The notes under the pieces were generated by a model that saw only the letters and a program-made list of their open reading frames with translations, was not told the DNA's origin and did no database searches. Below are positions 6,616-15,847 of a stretch of 34,450 nt of DNA, in pieces. The position numbers and the translations under genes were made by a program. This DNA is from Gammaproteobacteria bacterium (GTDB lineage: Bacteria; Pseudomonadota; Gammaproteobacteria; SZUA-152): NCBI GenBank assembly GCA_021648485.1, contig JAKISS010000028.1:1-34450 (forward strand), in the 5' to 3' direction. Every line of letters starts with the position of its first letter. The first letter of the stretch is position 1.

Positions 6616-8277
6616 ATGTCGGTATCTGCACTAACAATTCCGGTGAAAAAAACCTTTTCACTATTGCTGTTTTTTTTCATGTCTTTTTTCGTGTTAATGA
6701 GCGCAGCCCAGCAGACTCTCGCCAGCGAAGTATCGGCTGAGGATTCACTGGCAGATGCCTGGAATGCTTTAAGCAAAAAAAATTATACGAAAAAGGCCAA
6801 AGCCATTGAGGTCATTACACAACAGAATCCATCGGAAGCCCGCCCTGCCCTGAAGGCTATGCTGGAAGGACAGTTGTATTATGCCAAACGCGGAAAAGCA
6901 CTGTATTTTTTAAAAGAAACGGATAACAGTTACGTATTTACGCCTTTGTTTGACGCTGATTCTGCACTGGAACCCATAGTGCAGGAAAACAGACGGGGCT
7001 TCAGAAAAGTCAAAGTCAATAATCGCCTGCGGAGTATGATTCGCCAGTTTCTCGCGGTGCTGCAACTTACACATGAAGATGCCAACATCAGGCTGTCAGC
7101 CGTGCAGGAGCTGTTAAAAAACCCGGATGCTGATGCCGCCGGACTGATGGAAAACACGGTTGAAAAGGAGACAGATGACCGGGTAGTCGCTGCCATGCGG
7201 ACGCTGCTGGCGGTCATTCAGTTGGAAAATGGTGATGAAGCTGCACAGCAGTCAGCCATTAATACCCTGGCTGACAGTCTTAATACGTCGGCCATGAATG
7301 CGCTAATGGCTTATGAGGCACCCACAAAAGCACTGCAAAACAAGGCTGAATCGGCCATTCAAAAAATTAACGACAAGCGTGATTTGTACAACAAGATGGA
7401 AACCATCTTTTTTGGTTTGAGTCTGGGCTCGGTACTGGCCCTGTCCGCCATTGGTCTCGCCATTACATTTGGTGTGATGGGCGTGATCAATATGGCCCAT
7501 GGTGAACTGATGATGATCGGTGCTTATACCACCTATGTTATTCAATTGTTAATGCCCGATAACATTGCCATGTCCATACTGGTGGCGATCCCGGCGGCGT
7601 TTATTGTCTCCGGGCTGGTGGGCATTGCCATTGAGCGAGGTGTTATTCGTCATCTTTATGGTCGTCCTCTGGAAACACTGTTAGCCACTTTTGGGGTCAG
7701 CCTGGTATTGCAACAAACGGTACGTTCCATTTTTTCTCCACTGAATCGCAGTGTGGAAACGCCGGAATGGATGTCCGGTGCCTGGCAGATTAATGAGGTG
7801 TTGGCGCTGACCTGGAACCGTCTTTACATTATCTTTTTCTGTCTGGCGGTATTTGCCGCACTCATCGCGGTGATGAAAAAAACCTCGCTGGGTTTGCAAG
7901 TGCGGGCGGTCTCACAAAACCGCACCATGGCCCGTGCCATGGGTGTGCGCTCAAAATGGGTGGATGCATTGACCTTTGGGCTGGGCTCCGGCATTGCCGG
8001 ATTGGCCGGTGTAGCCTTAAGCCTGCTGACTAATGTCGGCCCTAACCTCGGACAGGCATATATCATTGATTCCTTCATGGTGGTGGTGTTTGGCGGTGTG
8101 GGTAATTTATGGGGCACATTGATAGCGGGTATGAGTCTGGGGGTAATCAACAAACTGCTGGAGCCTTGGGCAGGAGCCGTGCTGGCAAAAATTCTGGTGT
8201 TGATATTTATCATCCTGTTTATACAGAAGCGACCTAAAGGTCTGTTCCCTCAACGTGGCCGAGCGGCGGAGGACTAA
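6616..8277 (+). CDS. urtB: Urea ABC transporter permease UrtB with N-terminal HEAT-like region
   Basis: About 553 residues are encoded from the ATG at 6616, with AAGTGAG just upstream; a GTG at 6604 would add four residues. A signal-like segment (FSLLLFFFMSFFVLMSAAQQ) is followed by ~230 residues of helical, HEAT-like sequence with recurring alpha pairs (SAVQELLKNPDADAAG, RTLLAVIQLENGDE), typical of proteobacterial UrtB. The permease follows from about residue 260: FFGLSLGSVLALSAIGLAITFGVMGVINMAHGELMMIGAY is the LivH family signature region, and GLQVRAVSQNRTMARAMGV is the cytoplasmic coupling loop. It forms the transmembrane pore with UrtC. The stop is 3 bp before urtC. Confidence 0.94.
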   Translation: MSVSALTIPVKKTFSLLLFFFMSFFVLMSAAQQTLASEVSAEDSLADAWNALSKKNYTKKAKAIEVITQQNPSEARPALKAMLEGQLYYAKRGKALYFLKETDNSYVFTPLFDADSALEPIVQENRRGFRKVKVNNRLRSMIRQFLAVLQLTHEDANIRLSAVQELLKNPDADAAGLMENTVEKETDDRVVAAMRTLLAVIQLENGDEAAQQSAINTLADSLNTSAMNALMAYEAPTKALQNKAESAIQKINDKRDLYNKMETIFFGLSLGSVLALSAIGLAITFGVMGVINMAHGELMMIGAYTTYVIQLLMPDNIAMSILVAIPAAFIVSGLVGIAIERGVIRHLYGRPLETLLATFGVSLVLQQTVRSIFSPLNRSVETPEWMSGAWQINEVLALTWNRLYIIFFCLAVFAALIAVMKKTSLGLQVRAVSQNRTMARAMGVRSKWVDALTFGLGSGIAGLAGVALSLLTNVGPNLGQAYIIDSFMVVVFGGVGNLWGTLIAGMSLGVINKLLEPWAGAVLAKILVLIFIILFIQKRPKGLFPQRGRAAED

Positions 8278-8280
8278 TCC

Positions 8281-9411
8281 ATGTTACTAATGAAAGTCCT
8301 GAAAAATGACAAACCCGGTATTTGGTTGCTGGGTATTTTGCTGGTGATCAGCATCGCCGTGCCGATTTTGAATTTACTGGTACCGGAGAGCAGCCCTTTT
8401 CATATTTCCACATATACCGTCACGCTGCTGGGTAAGTATTTGACTTATGCCCTGCTCGCGGTTTCCGCCGATCTTGTATGGGGTTATCTCGGCATTCTCA
8501 CTCTGGGTCATGCCGCCTTCTTTGCATTAGGCGGTTATGTCATGGGTATGTATCTAATGCGTCAGATTGGTGAGCGAGGCGTTTATGGTGATCCTTTGTT
8601 GCCAGACTTTATGGTTTTTTTGAGCTGGCAGGAGTTACCGTGGTTCTGGCAGGGCTTTGATCAGTTTTGGTTTGCCGCGCTGATGATTATGCTGGTTCCC
8701 GGCATTCTGGCGTATGTGTTTGGTTATCTGGCATTTCGTTCCCGTGTTACCGGCGTGTATCTGTCCATCATTACCCAGGCGCTAACTTATGCATTGATGT
8801 TGGCTTTTTTCCGTAATGAAATGGGATTTGGCGGTAACAACGGCTTGACGGACTTTAAAGATATTCTCGGGTTTGACTTGCGTGCAGACAGTACCCGCAT
8901 CGCTTTATTTCTAGCCTCGGCGGTGGCGCTGGCTATCGGTTATGTATTGAGCCGGATCATTGTCAGCTCGCGTCTGGGGCTGGCCAGTGTGGCGATTCGT
9001 GATGCTGAAAGCCGTAGTCGTTTTATTGGTTACCGGGTGGAGAATATCAAACTGTGGGTCTTTGTTTTTTCTGCCATGATGGCGGGTGTTGCGGGGGCTT
9101 TATACGTCCCACAGGTCGGCATTATCAATCCCGGTGAGTTTTCCCCGTTGAATTCCATTGAGCTGATTATCTGGGTGGCCATTGGTGGTCGCGGCACACT
9201 TTATGGTGCGGTCATTGGTGCGCTGCTCGTGAATTATTCCAAAACATACTTTACCGCTGCCTTGCCTGAAATATGGCTGTATGCACTGGGTGCAATGTTT
9301 ATACTGGTCACTCTGTATTTACCCAAAGGCATTGTCGGGTTACAACTGCAAAGTTTACGCAACCTGAGAATAGTCCGTATGGTGAGAAAAATACGGGGGG
9401 CAAAAGTATGA
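8281..9411 (+). CDS. urtC: Urea ABC transporter permease UrtC
   Basis: The product has 376 residues and starts at the ATG three bases after the urtB stop, behind GGAGGAC. It is a LivM-type permease with many hydrophobic segments. WGYLGILTLGHAAFFALGGYVMGMY is the LivM hallmark, and SSRLGLASVAIRDAESRSRFIGY is the coupling-helix region facing the ATPases. GRGTLYGAVIGALLVN and YLPKGIVGL close the family pattern. The last four bases overlap urtD (ATGA), indicating translational coupling. The length is usual for UrtC. Confidence 0.95.
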   Translation: MLLMKVLKNDKPGIWLLGILLVISIAVPILNLLVPESSPFHISTYTVTLLGKYLTYALLAVSADLVWGYLGILTLGHAAFFALGGYVMGMYLMRQIGERGVYGDPLLPDFMVFLSWQELPWFWQGFDQFWFAALMIMLVPGILAYVFGYLAFRSRVTGVYLSIITQALTYALMLAFFRNEMGFGGNNGLTDFKDILGFDLRADSTRIALFLASAVALAIGYVLSRIIVSSRLGLASVAIRDAESRSRFIGYRVENIKLWVFVFSAMMAGVAGALYVPQVGIINPGEFSPLNSIELIIWVAIGGRGTLYGAVIGALLVNYSKTYFTAALPEIWLYALGAMFILVTLYLPKGIVGLQLQSLRNLRIVRMVRKIRGAKV

Positions 9412-10238
9412 AAGCAATGCAATCATTGCGTGAGTTTTCCCGCCGTGACCGAGTGTTTGATTTTCTGGTGCAAGCCGAGCCACCTGCGCTTGATCTCAGT
9501 CATAACATCATTTTGTATCTTGAAGGCATTAATAAAAGTTTTGATGGCTTTAAGGCTATTAATGATCTTAACCTGTATATCGAAAGTGGTGAGCTGCGCT
9601 GCATTATCGGGCCCAATGGTGCCGGTAAATCCACAATGATGGATATCATCACCGGCAAAACCCGTCCGGACACCGGCCAAGCCTGGTTTGGTCAACGTCT
9701 GAATTTACTGGAAATGGATGAACCGGAAATTGCCGAGGCCGGTATCGGGCGTAAATTTCAAAAACCCACCGTGTTTGAAAACCTGAGTGTGTTTCAAAAT
9801 CTTGAACTTGCCATGTCTCAAGATAAACGTGTCTGGCCTTTGCTAATGGCGCGGCTTAACGGCGAGCAGCGTGACCTGATTGATGAGGTACTGACGACCA
9901 TTGGCCTGAATCAACTGGCCAGTGACCCGGCAGGAAAACTCTCACACGGACAAAAACAATGGCTGGAAATCGGCATGTTATTAATGCAAAAACCGGCACT
10001 GTTACTGGTGGATGAACCGGTGGCAGGCATGACGCATCAGGAAATGGATCGCACAGCGGAACTGCTCACCTCGCTGGCAGGAAAACATTCCGTGGTGGTG
10101 GTAGAACACGACATGGACTTTGTGCGCTCCATTGCACGCAAGGTGACAGTATTACATCAGGGCAGCGTACTGGCCGAAGGCAGTATGGCCGAAGTGCAAT
10201 CTGACCCGCGTGTGGTGGAGGTTTATCTCGGTGAGTAA
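9408..10238 (+). CDS. urtD: Urea ABC transporter ATP-binding protein UrtD
   Basis: The protein has 276 residues from the ATG overlapping the urtC stop; upstream extension into urtC is only an open frame. Walker A is GPNGAGKST, the ABC signature is LSHGQKQW, and Walker B is LLLVDEP with the H-loop in VVVVEHDMDFV. ITGKTRPDTG and GIGRKFQKPTVFENLSVF are characteristic of LivG/UrtD proteins. Together with UrtE it hydrolyses ATP on the cytoplasmic face to drive urea import. No motif is degraded. Confidence 0.95.
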   Translation: MKAMQSLREFSRRDRVFDFLVQAEPPALDLSHNIILYLEGINKSFDGFKAINDLNLYIESGELRCIIGPNGAGKSTMMDIITGKTRPDTGQAWFGQRLNLLEMDEPEIAEAGIGRKFQKPTVFENLSVFQNLELAMSQDKRVWPLLMARLNGEQRDLIDEVLTTIGLNQLASDPAGKLSHGQKQWLEIGMLLMQKPALLLVDEPVAGMTHQEMDRTAELLTSLAGKHSVVVVEHDMDFVRSIARKVTVLHQGSVLAEGSMAEVQSDPRVVEVYLGE

Positions 10239-10245
10239 TACAAAC

Positions 10246-10941
10246 ATGTTAACCATTCGCGGCCTTAACCAGTTTTATGGACAAAGCCACACCCTGTGGG
10301 ATATTGAACTGGATGTCAGCGAAGGAAAATGCACTTGCCTGATGGGACGAAACGGCGTTGGCAAAACCACCCTGCTCAATTGTATTATGGGTGCTTTGCC
10401 CTTGGCCTCCGGTGAAATCAATTATCAGAATAAACCGCTGCACACTCTACCCATGGAGCACCGGGCAAGACTGGGCATTGGCTATGTACCTCAAGGACGG
10501 CAAATTTTTCCCATGCTGACCGTGAAGGAAAATCTGCAAATTGGCCTGCCCGCCCGCCCGGATCGGGCCCGTCAAATACCCGCATTTATTTATGAACTGT
10601 TTCCCGTATTAAAAGAAATGCATCAACGTCGTGGTGGTGACTTATCCGGTGGCCAGCAACAGCAACTGGCGGTGGGACGTGCTTTGGTGATTGACCCCAA
10701 ACTTTTGATACTGGATGAACCCACAGAAGGTATTCAGCCTAATATTGTGGCAGAAATTGGTGACATTATCGGCAAACTCAATCGTGAAATGGGCATGACC
10801 GTTTTACTGGTAGAGCAAAAACTGCCTTTTGTGAAAAAAGTCGCGGATCAGTTTTGTATTCTCGACCGGGGACGCCCGGTGGCCAAAGGCCAGGTGGACG
10901 AACTGTCTAAAGAACTGATTAAAAAGTATTTGACCGTATGA
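10246..10941 (+). CDS. urtE: Urea ABC transporter ATP-binding protein UrtE
   Basis: The product has 231 residues from the ATG at 10246. A GTG at 10231, overlapping the urtD stop and preceded by GGAGG, is a real alternative that adds five residues. Walker A is GRNGVGKTT, the signature LSGGQQQQLAVGRAL and Walker B LLILDEPTEGIQP, followed by the H-loop in LLVEQKLPFV. The GYVPQGRQIFPMLTVKENL stretch is shared by LivF and UrtE. This is the last gene of the operon. It converges on the minus-strand nitrate operon across a ~500-bp gap with a MITE-like element and no obvious terminator. Confidence 0.95.
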   Translation: MLTIRGLNQFYGQSHTLWDIELDVSEGKCTCLMGRNGVGKTTLLNCIMGALPLASGEINYQNKPLHTLPMEHRARLGIGYVPQGRQIFPMLTVKENLQIGLPARPDRARQIPAFIYELFPVLKEMHQRRGGDLSGGQQQQLAVGRALVIDPKLLILDEPTEGIQPNIVAEIGDIIGKLNREMGMTVLLVEQKLPFVKKVADQFCILDRGRPVAKGQVDELSKELIKKYLTV

Positions 10942-11175
10942 ACCCGGCAATAGAAAAACAGGAAACAAACCTTACACGGTTAACGGGTAACATTCCAAAA
11001 CAAAATCTATCTTTGTGCTCTAAATTTTCATCATCAAAGAACCGGGTTGCGAAGTCACCATAGAACACTGATGCTGATTCCTTAAAGGTAACACCTGTTG
11101 TGGCCTAATGATGCTGCCCTGAGTGTAGCCTGACCTCCCCCTCCCTGCTCCTCTTTACTAAGGAAGAGATAACCG

Positions 11176-11360
11176 TTAAACCTAAATTTATCAGTTAAAC
11201 CGTAGCGAGAGCGACTAAGGTGCGGAAGATAAAGCGTTTTTCAGGTTATTTTGGACGAAAGCGTATCACCCATACGGTGAGTTCAACATGTTCTGAAAAA
11301 TGCTTTAGATTCTGTGCCTTAGGCGCTCGCAGTAGGTTTAACTGATTAATTTAGGTTAAA
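11176..11360. mobile_element. MITE-like 185-bp inverted-repeat element with 8-bp target duplication
   Basis: The left terminus TTAAACCTAAATTTATCAGT and the right terminus, reading inward on the other strand TTTAACCTAAATTAATCAGT, form 26-bp terminal inverted repeats with two mismatches. They are flanked exactly by the direct repeat GATAACCG at 11168-11175 and 11361-11368. The two halves remain imperfectly complementary almost to the centre, where TCACC/GGTGA closes a small hairpin. No open frame is present, so it is non-autonomous. An 8-bp duplication fits families such as IS256, IS66, ISL3, IS6 or IS1595, and I cannot choose among them. The remaining gap (10942-11167) shows nothing else. Confidence 0.8.
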
Positions 11361-11437
11361 GATAACCGAGACACCCATTATAAAAAACACAGAACTATTT
11401 GACGTGGTCTAATTGATTGATGCTTCAACACACCTCA

Positions 11438-13270
11438 TCAATGTGAATCAGGTACCACACCCACTTGAGGCATATCAGCCAGTCCTGTTTCACGGGCATG
11501 CTCTTCAAAGCCCCGGTTTTTCCAGAAAAATGCGCCCGGCATCGTGGTGGGAATCACCAGCACATAAAACAATGCGCGACTGATGATCATCATCGCCAAC
11601 ACTGAGAGTAATGTCACACTCCCCAGTATTACAGCCACTAATGGCTGGGTGATACTCGTTGCCAGTACTGCAAACAATATGAGGTTTATCAACAACAATA
11701 CATTACGCAGCACATAGGCATTGCCGAAACGGGTGCGCTGTTCAAAGTGAGAAGCAGCACCCTCTCCCCCCTGTGCCTTGAGGTCACGGGCATGAGCGAT
11801 CAAGCCGATACCTTCCAACGCAATACCTGCAAAGGCTATCCAGGCGAACTGGGGCAGTATGCTCATCATAAACTGCGCCCCGGAAACAATCCCGCCCACC
11901 AGTAAAACCAATGCAGAACCCAGCACTAATGCCGTTGCCACAAAACTGCTGCCAGTCTGCCAGTGATTCCAATAGGGACGTGCAGGAATGCGATACAGTT
12001 TATACATGTAGTAAAAGCCCACGACACCGCCGAGTATTGCGCCCAGCATCGAGGCCGTTGCCAGCCATTGGATAAACGGTAGAGTGACCAGCTCATAGTT
12101 GATTAATGCGGTGAAAAAACCATAACCCACCATACCGCCGAAAAACAAGGATACACCCGCAATTTCACGGCTCACGGGCGACAGACGCCAGTTATTAAAA
12201 CCACGATAAAAACGCATCGGTTTGCCCAGATGCATATTGAGTTTGAACATGCCGATGGCCAATACGACAAACAGGGTGATGAATAATGGCAGGAAGGCCG
12301 AAGAGGTAACTTCACTCACCGCAGACATACCCAGCCATGGCCCGAACATCAGTATCATAAAGGCACCGATGACCGTTTGTGCGCATAATGTAAAAACAAT
12401 ATGAGCATTTTCATGGGAGCCTAATAACTTGCGCCAATTCCATTGACGTTGCAACTTGCCTTTTGCTTCGTCTACCACTGGGATATATTTACCTTGTGCA
12501 TCATCACGGTGATATTTCAGCGGCATGGAATCCGGACGGCTCATTTCACGCGGCATGCTGCGTTTTTGCTGAAAGCGAATATTGGGATGAGTAATATCCG
12601 TGGAAGGAAAACCCGGAATATCCAGTTTGGCCTGATCACGGTTTTCCGGCGAATTTTCGATGACACCGAATTCCAGCGCCCCCCCCAGGCAAGCCGATAC
12701 ACAAGCAGGTTTCAAACCGACTTCCAGACGATCCACACACATGTTGCATTTCGACACTTCTCCTTTCACCGGATCAAGCTGAGGGGCATTGTAAGGACAA
12801 ACCCAGGTGCAATACCCGCAGCCAAAGCAAATATCAGGATCTTGTAACACGGCACCATATTCTGCAAATTTTGTATAGGCGCGTGTAGGGCAGCCTATCA
12901 GGCAAACGGGGTCATCACAGTGATTGCAGGCCATGGAAATGTTCATACGCTGATAGGCCGGGTATGTTCCGCCCTCAATGTAACCTACGCTGCGAAAGGC
13001 AATATGTGCAGGATTGTCATTTTTTTCGCTGCACGCGGCTTCACAGGCGTGGCAGGCAATACAATTGTCTGCGGTAAAATGAAAGCCGTGTTGTTTGTAG
13101 CGATTTGGATTATCACCAACGCTCTCATCGTTATTGATGTATAAGCTTTGACCACGCAGAGCACTGGATTTTTCCACCAGTTCGATAAATTTCCCGTGCG
13201 CATTTTTCTCGTGCGCATCCGGGTCAGAGAGAAAAGCATATTTGGGTTCATCTTCACGGACTTGAAACAT
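11438..13270 (-). CDS. Fused four-cluster ferredoxin / DmsC-like membrane anchor, probable electron donor to nitrate reductase
   Basis: The protein has 610 residues with a GGAG site before the ATG. Residues 1-200 match DmsB-type electron-transfer subunits. Four Cys quartets (C70/73/76/80, C115/118/123/127, C148/151/154/158, C175/178/190/194) should hold four [4Fe-4S] clusters. From about residue 295 to the C-terminus there are roughly eight hydrophobic helices resembling the DmsC/YnfH quinol-binding anchor. In the DMSO-reductase system these are two separate proteins; here they are one chain. The gene is last in the nirB-nirD-nasA operon, 14 bp after nasA, so I infer that it passes electrons from the quinol pool to cytoplasmic NasA. 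No Tat signal is visible on either partner. Confidence 0.85.
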   Translation of the reverse strand: MFQVREDEPKYAFLSDPDAHEKNAHGKFIELVEKSSALRGQSLYINNDESVGDNPNRYKQHGFHFTADNCIACHACEAACSEKNDNPAHIAFRSVGYIEGGTYPAYQRMNISMACNHCDDPVCLIGCPTRAYTKFAEYGAVLQDPDICFGCGYCTWVCPYNAPQLDPVKGEVSKCNMCVDRLEVGLKPACVSACLGGALEFGVIENSPENRDQAKLDIPGFPSTDITHPNIRFQQKRSMPREMSRPDSMPLKYHRDDAQGKYIPVVDEAKGKLQRQWNWRKLLGSHENAHIVFTLCAQTVIGAFMILMFGPWLGMSAVSEVTSSAFLPLFITLFVVLAIGMFKLNMHLGKPMRFYRGFNNWRLSPVSREIAGVSLFFGGMVGYGFFTALINYELVTLPFIQWLATASMLGAILGGVVGFYYMYKLYRIPARPYWNHWQTGSSFVATALVLGSALVLLVGGIVSGAQFMMSILPQFAWIAFAGIALEGIGLIAHARDLKAQGGEGAASHFEQRTRFGNAYVLRNVLLLINLILFAVLATSITQPLVAVILGSVTLLSVLAMMIISRALFYVLVIPTTMPGAFFWKNRGFEEHARETGLADMPQVGVVPDSH

Positions 13271-13284
13271 GGTTTACTCCGAAT

Positions 13285-15480
13285 TTAAAATTGACGCAGT
13301 TCAACATTCATTTTTGCAGCTTCCTGCTGATCCACATGTTCAATACGCACCGCATTCTGTTTAAAAGCGGGCTGGCGCGAATGAGGGTCAAGCAAACCCA
13401 ACGTCAACCGATTAACACAATCATGGAAATGGAAAGGAATAAACACCATGTTATGCGGCACGCGTTGTGTCAGTTGCACTAACACCACCGCATCACCCCG
13501 TTTTGAGACCACTCGCACATATGACATATGCTCCACCCCCAGTTCAGCCGCAGCATCCGGGTTCATTTCCATAAAAGGGGTCGGACTGTATTTATTACAG
13601 TTGCCCACTTTGCCGGTTTTGGTACGCGTGTGAAAATGTTCCACCAAACGCCCTGAGTTCATCCAGAAAGGGTATTCTTCATCCGGCACTTCATTGTTAT
13701 CAATAAACGGCAACGGAATCAGTTTGGCTTTGCCGTCCGCATATTGGAATCTGCCGTCCATATAGAGACGCCGGTCACCCACCGCATTGCCATTCGTGTC
13801 AACATCACCTTCCCGGCATGGCCACTGCAAACCACATTGCTCTTCCAGCTTGTCGTGACTCATGCCCGACATATCCAACAAACTGCCTTTGGACAATTCA
13901 CGCATTTCATCAAACACTGCCGACGGGGTGTCCGGAAAGACAACATCTTTACCCTGTTCAAAACGCTTGGCCATTTCGTTGATAATCCAGAGATCTGATT
14001 TCGAGTTGGCGTAAGGTTCCGTTACTTTGCGCACGATGTTCACGCGACGCTCGGTATTGGTAAAGACACCTTCTTTTTCTGCCCATACGGCAGCGGGGAA
14101 AAAGATATGGGCATACTCTGTGGTTTCCACATCACGATAAGAATCCTGCACAATGAGGCAGTCCAGTTTTTCCAGTGTCTTGCGAATCCGTGCAGTGTTT
14201 GGCATCGAGGTCATTGGGTTGGTGGCAATCAACCATAGGCCTTTAATCTGTCCCGTCTCAATCGCTGGAAAAATATCCGTTTCTGCAAGGCCACGTTTTT
14301 TGGGGAAAAACTCGGGATCAACGCCCCAGAATTTACCGATCTCTTCACGGTCTTGCGGGTTTTCCAGATAACGATAACCGGGCAGGCCCGAGCACGATGA
14401 CCACTCGCGTGTGCCCATGGCGTTGCATTGGCCGGTGATCGATAAGGAGGTACCGCCGGGTTTGCCGATGTTGCCGGTGATCAGGTTGAGATTATTAATA
14501 CCAACCACACCATCGGAGCCATGGGTAGACTGATTGATACCCATAGTCCAGATCGACATCGCCGCACCCGCCTTGCCATACAAACGTGCCACGGTACGAA
14601 TGGTGTCTTCATCAATACCGCAGATTTTTGCGGCACTGACCGGGTCATAATCTTTTACGCAGGCTTCAACGTCTTCAATGCCGTTGGTGTAGTTGTTGAT
14701 GTAATCACGATCTTCCAGACCTTCATCAAGAATGACGTGCATCAGTGCGTTCAACAGCACGACATCGGTTCCCGGTGTAATGGGTAAATGCATATCGGCA
14801 AACTGCGCAAACATGGTGACGCGGGGGTCAACCACAATTAACGGGAAGTGTCTTTTTTCGCGGGCTTCACGCATGCGCCAGTAAATAATCGGGTGCTGTT
14901 CCGGCAGGTTGGAGCCAAAGGCGATAAGGCAATTGGTACTTTCAAAGTCTTCGTAACAACCGGGTGGCCCATCAGACCCGAAGGAGCGTTTGTAGCCGGA
15001 GACGGCCGAGGCCATGCATAACGTAGTGTTGCCATCGTAGTTGTTGGTGCCAATCACAGCACGGGACAATTTGCCCAGGGCATAAAATTCTTCGGTGAGT
15101 AATTGGCCGGTGGACACAATGGCAAAGGAATCTCGGCCATATTTTTCCTGAATGCGCTGGATCTCTGCACCGGCTTTGTCCAGTGCTTTGTCCCATGTGA
15201 CGTCATGATAGTCATCGTGAATCGATCCACGAATCAGCGGTTCTTTGCCGCGACCACTGGCTTCAAAGATGTCCGCTTCAAAAATACCTTTGATGCACAG
15301 TTTGCCACGATTGACATCGGCATTACCGACACCGCGTGTGGCCACTGCTTTGTTTTTCGCATCAACGCCGACTTCGATAGAGCAACCCGTCGAGCAATAA
15401 CCACACGTCGTGTATATCCATTTTTCGACTTTCTTGTCGGCAATTTTAATCGGATTTTTCTTTTTGCGACCAAGAAGCAT
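13285..15480 (-). CDS. nasA: Assimilatory nitrate reductase, molybdopterin catalytic subunit
   Basis: The product has 731 residues. The N-terminal [4Fe-4S] motif is C26-x2-C29-x3-C33 followed by C62 in KLCIKG. TTLCMASAVSGYKRSFGSDGP places the probable molybdenum-ligand Cys at residue 155. FGSNLPEQHPIIYWRM, VVDPRVT, GINQSTHGSDGVVGINNLNL and TGKVGNCNKYSPTPFMEMNP are typical of NasA/NarB bis-MGD enzymes. It lacks a Tat leader, so it acts in the cytoplasm. It also lacks the extra C-terminal [2Fe-2S] domain found in some NasA proteins. It reduces nitrate to nitrite for NirBD, encoded just upstream. No NasB-type flavoprotein is encoded nearby; the fused ferredoxin-anchor downstream is the likely donor. 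Confidence 0.93.
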   Translation of the reverse strand: MLLGRKKKNPIKIADKKVEKWIYTTCGYCSTGCSIEVGVDAKNKAVATRGVGNADVNRGKLCIKGIFEADIFEASGRGKEPLIRGSIHDDYHDVTWDKALDKAGAEIQRIQEKYGRDSFAIVSTGQLLTEEFYALGKLSRAVIGTNNYDGNTTLCMASAVSGYKRSFGSDGPPGCYEDFESTNCLIAFGSNLPEQHPIIYWRMREAREKRHFPLIVVDPRVTMFAQFADMHLPITPGTDVVLLNALMHVILDEGLEDRDYINNYTNGIEDVEACVKDYDPVSAAKICGIDEDTIRTVARLYGKAGAAMSIWTMGINQSTHGSDGVVGINNLNLITGNIGKPGGTSLSITGQCNAMGTREWSSCSGLPGYRYLENPQDREEIGKFWGVDPEFFPKKRGLAETDIFPAIETGQIKGLWLIATNPMTSMPNTARIRKTLEKLDCLIVQDSYRDVETTEYAHIFFPAAVWAEKEGVFTNTERRVNIVRKVTEPYANSKSDLWIINEMAKRFEQGKDVVFPDTPSAVFDEMRELSKGSLLDMSGMSHDKLEEQCGLQWPCREGDVDTNGNAVGDRRLYMDGRFQYADGKAKLIPLPFIDNNEVPDEEYPFWMNSGRLVEHFHTRTKTGKVGNCNKYSPTPFMEMNPDAAAELGVEHMSYVRVVSKRGDAVVLVQLTQRVPHNMVFIPFHFHDCVNRLTLGLLDPHSRQPAFKQNAVRIEHVDQQEAAKMNVELRQF

Positions 15481-15521
15481 ATTCCACCCCGCTGCTGTTA
15501 TTAATGTCTTGCGATTAACCG

Positions 15522-15842
15522 TTAACGAGTCGCAACAAGTGACAGAAAAATTTTGCCGCCTTCAAGTTTTACCGGGTAGCTGGCCGTGCAGCCTTCATCC
15601 GGTGCCACGGCTTCACCACCATCCAGTTCGATATTCCAGTTGTGCAGCGGACAGGTCACCCGCTTGCCATGCACGATGCCTTGCGACAACGGTCCTTTTT
15701 GATGAGGACACTCATCACGCAGGGCAAAAATTTCATCGTCCACGGTACGGAACACGCCGATGTTACCTTCTGCTGTTTCTACTACCCGCGCACCTAATAC
15801 CGGAATATCGTCAATCGTGCCTATTTCAATCCAGTCTGACAT
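15522..15842 (-). CDS. nirD: Nitrite reductase (NADH) small subunit NirD, Rieske-type
   Basis: The protein has 106 residues. The Rieske fold carries intact cluster ligands, C45-P-H47 and C64-P-L-H67, in the context DECPHQKGPLSQGIVHG and TCPLHNW. This differs from enterobacterial NirD, where the ligands are lost, so a real [2Fe-2S] cluster is likely. It starts 5 bp after nirB and precedes nasA by about 40 bp, in one operon. It supports electron flow to the siroheme centre of NirB during nitrite-to-ammonium reduction. Confidence 0.93.
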   Translation of the reverse strand: MSDWIEIGTIDDIPVLGARVVETAEGNIGVFRTVDDEIFALRDECPHQKGPLSQGIVHGKRVTCPLHNWNIELDGGEAVAPDEGCTASYPVKLEGGKIFLSLVATR

Positions 15843-15847
15843 AACTA

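Noticed and set aside
11438-15480. Reading nasA plus the ferredoxin-anchor fusion as a respiratory periplasmic DMSO-reductase-type enzyme
   Set aside because: NasA motifs, lack of a Tat leader, the operon with nirBD and the NtrC/RpoN control region all favour assimilation.
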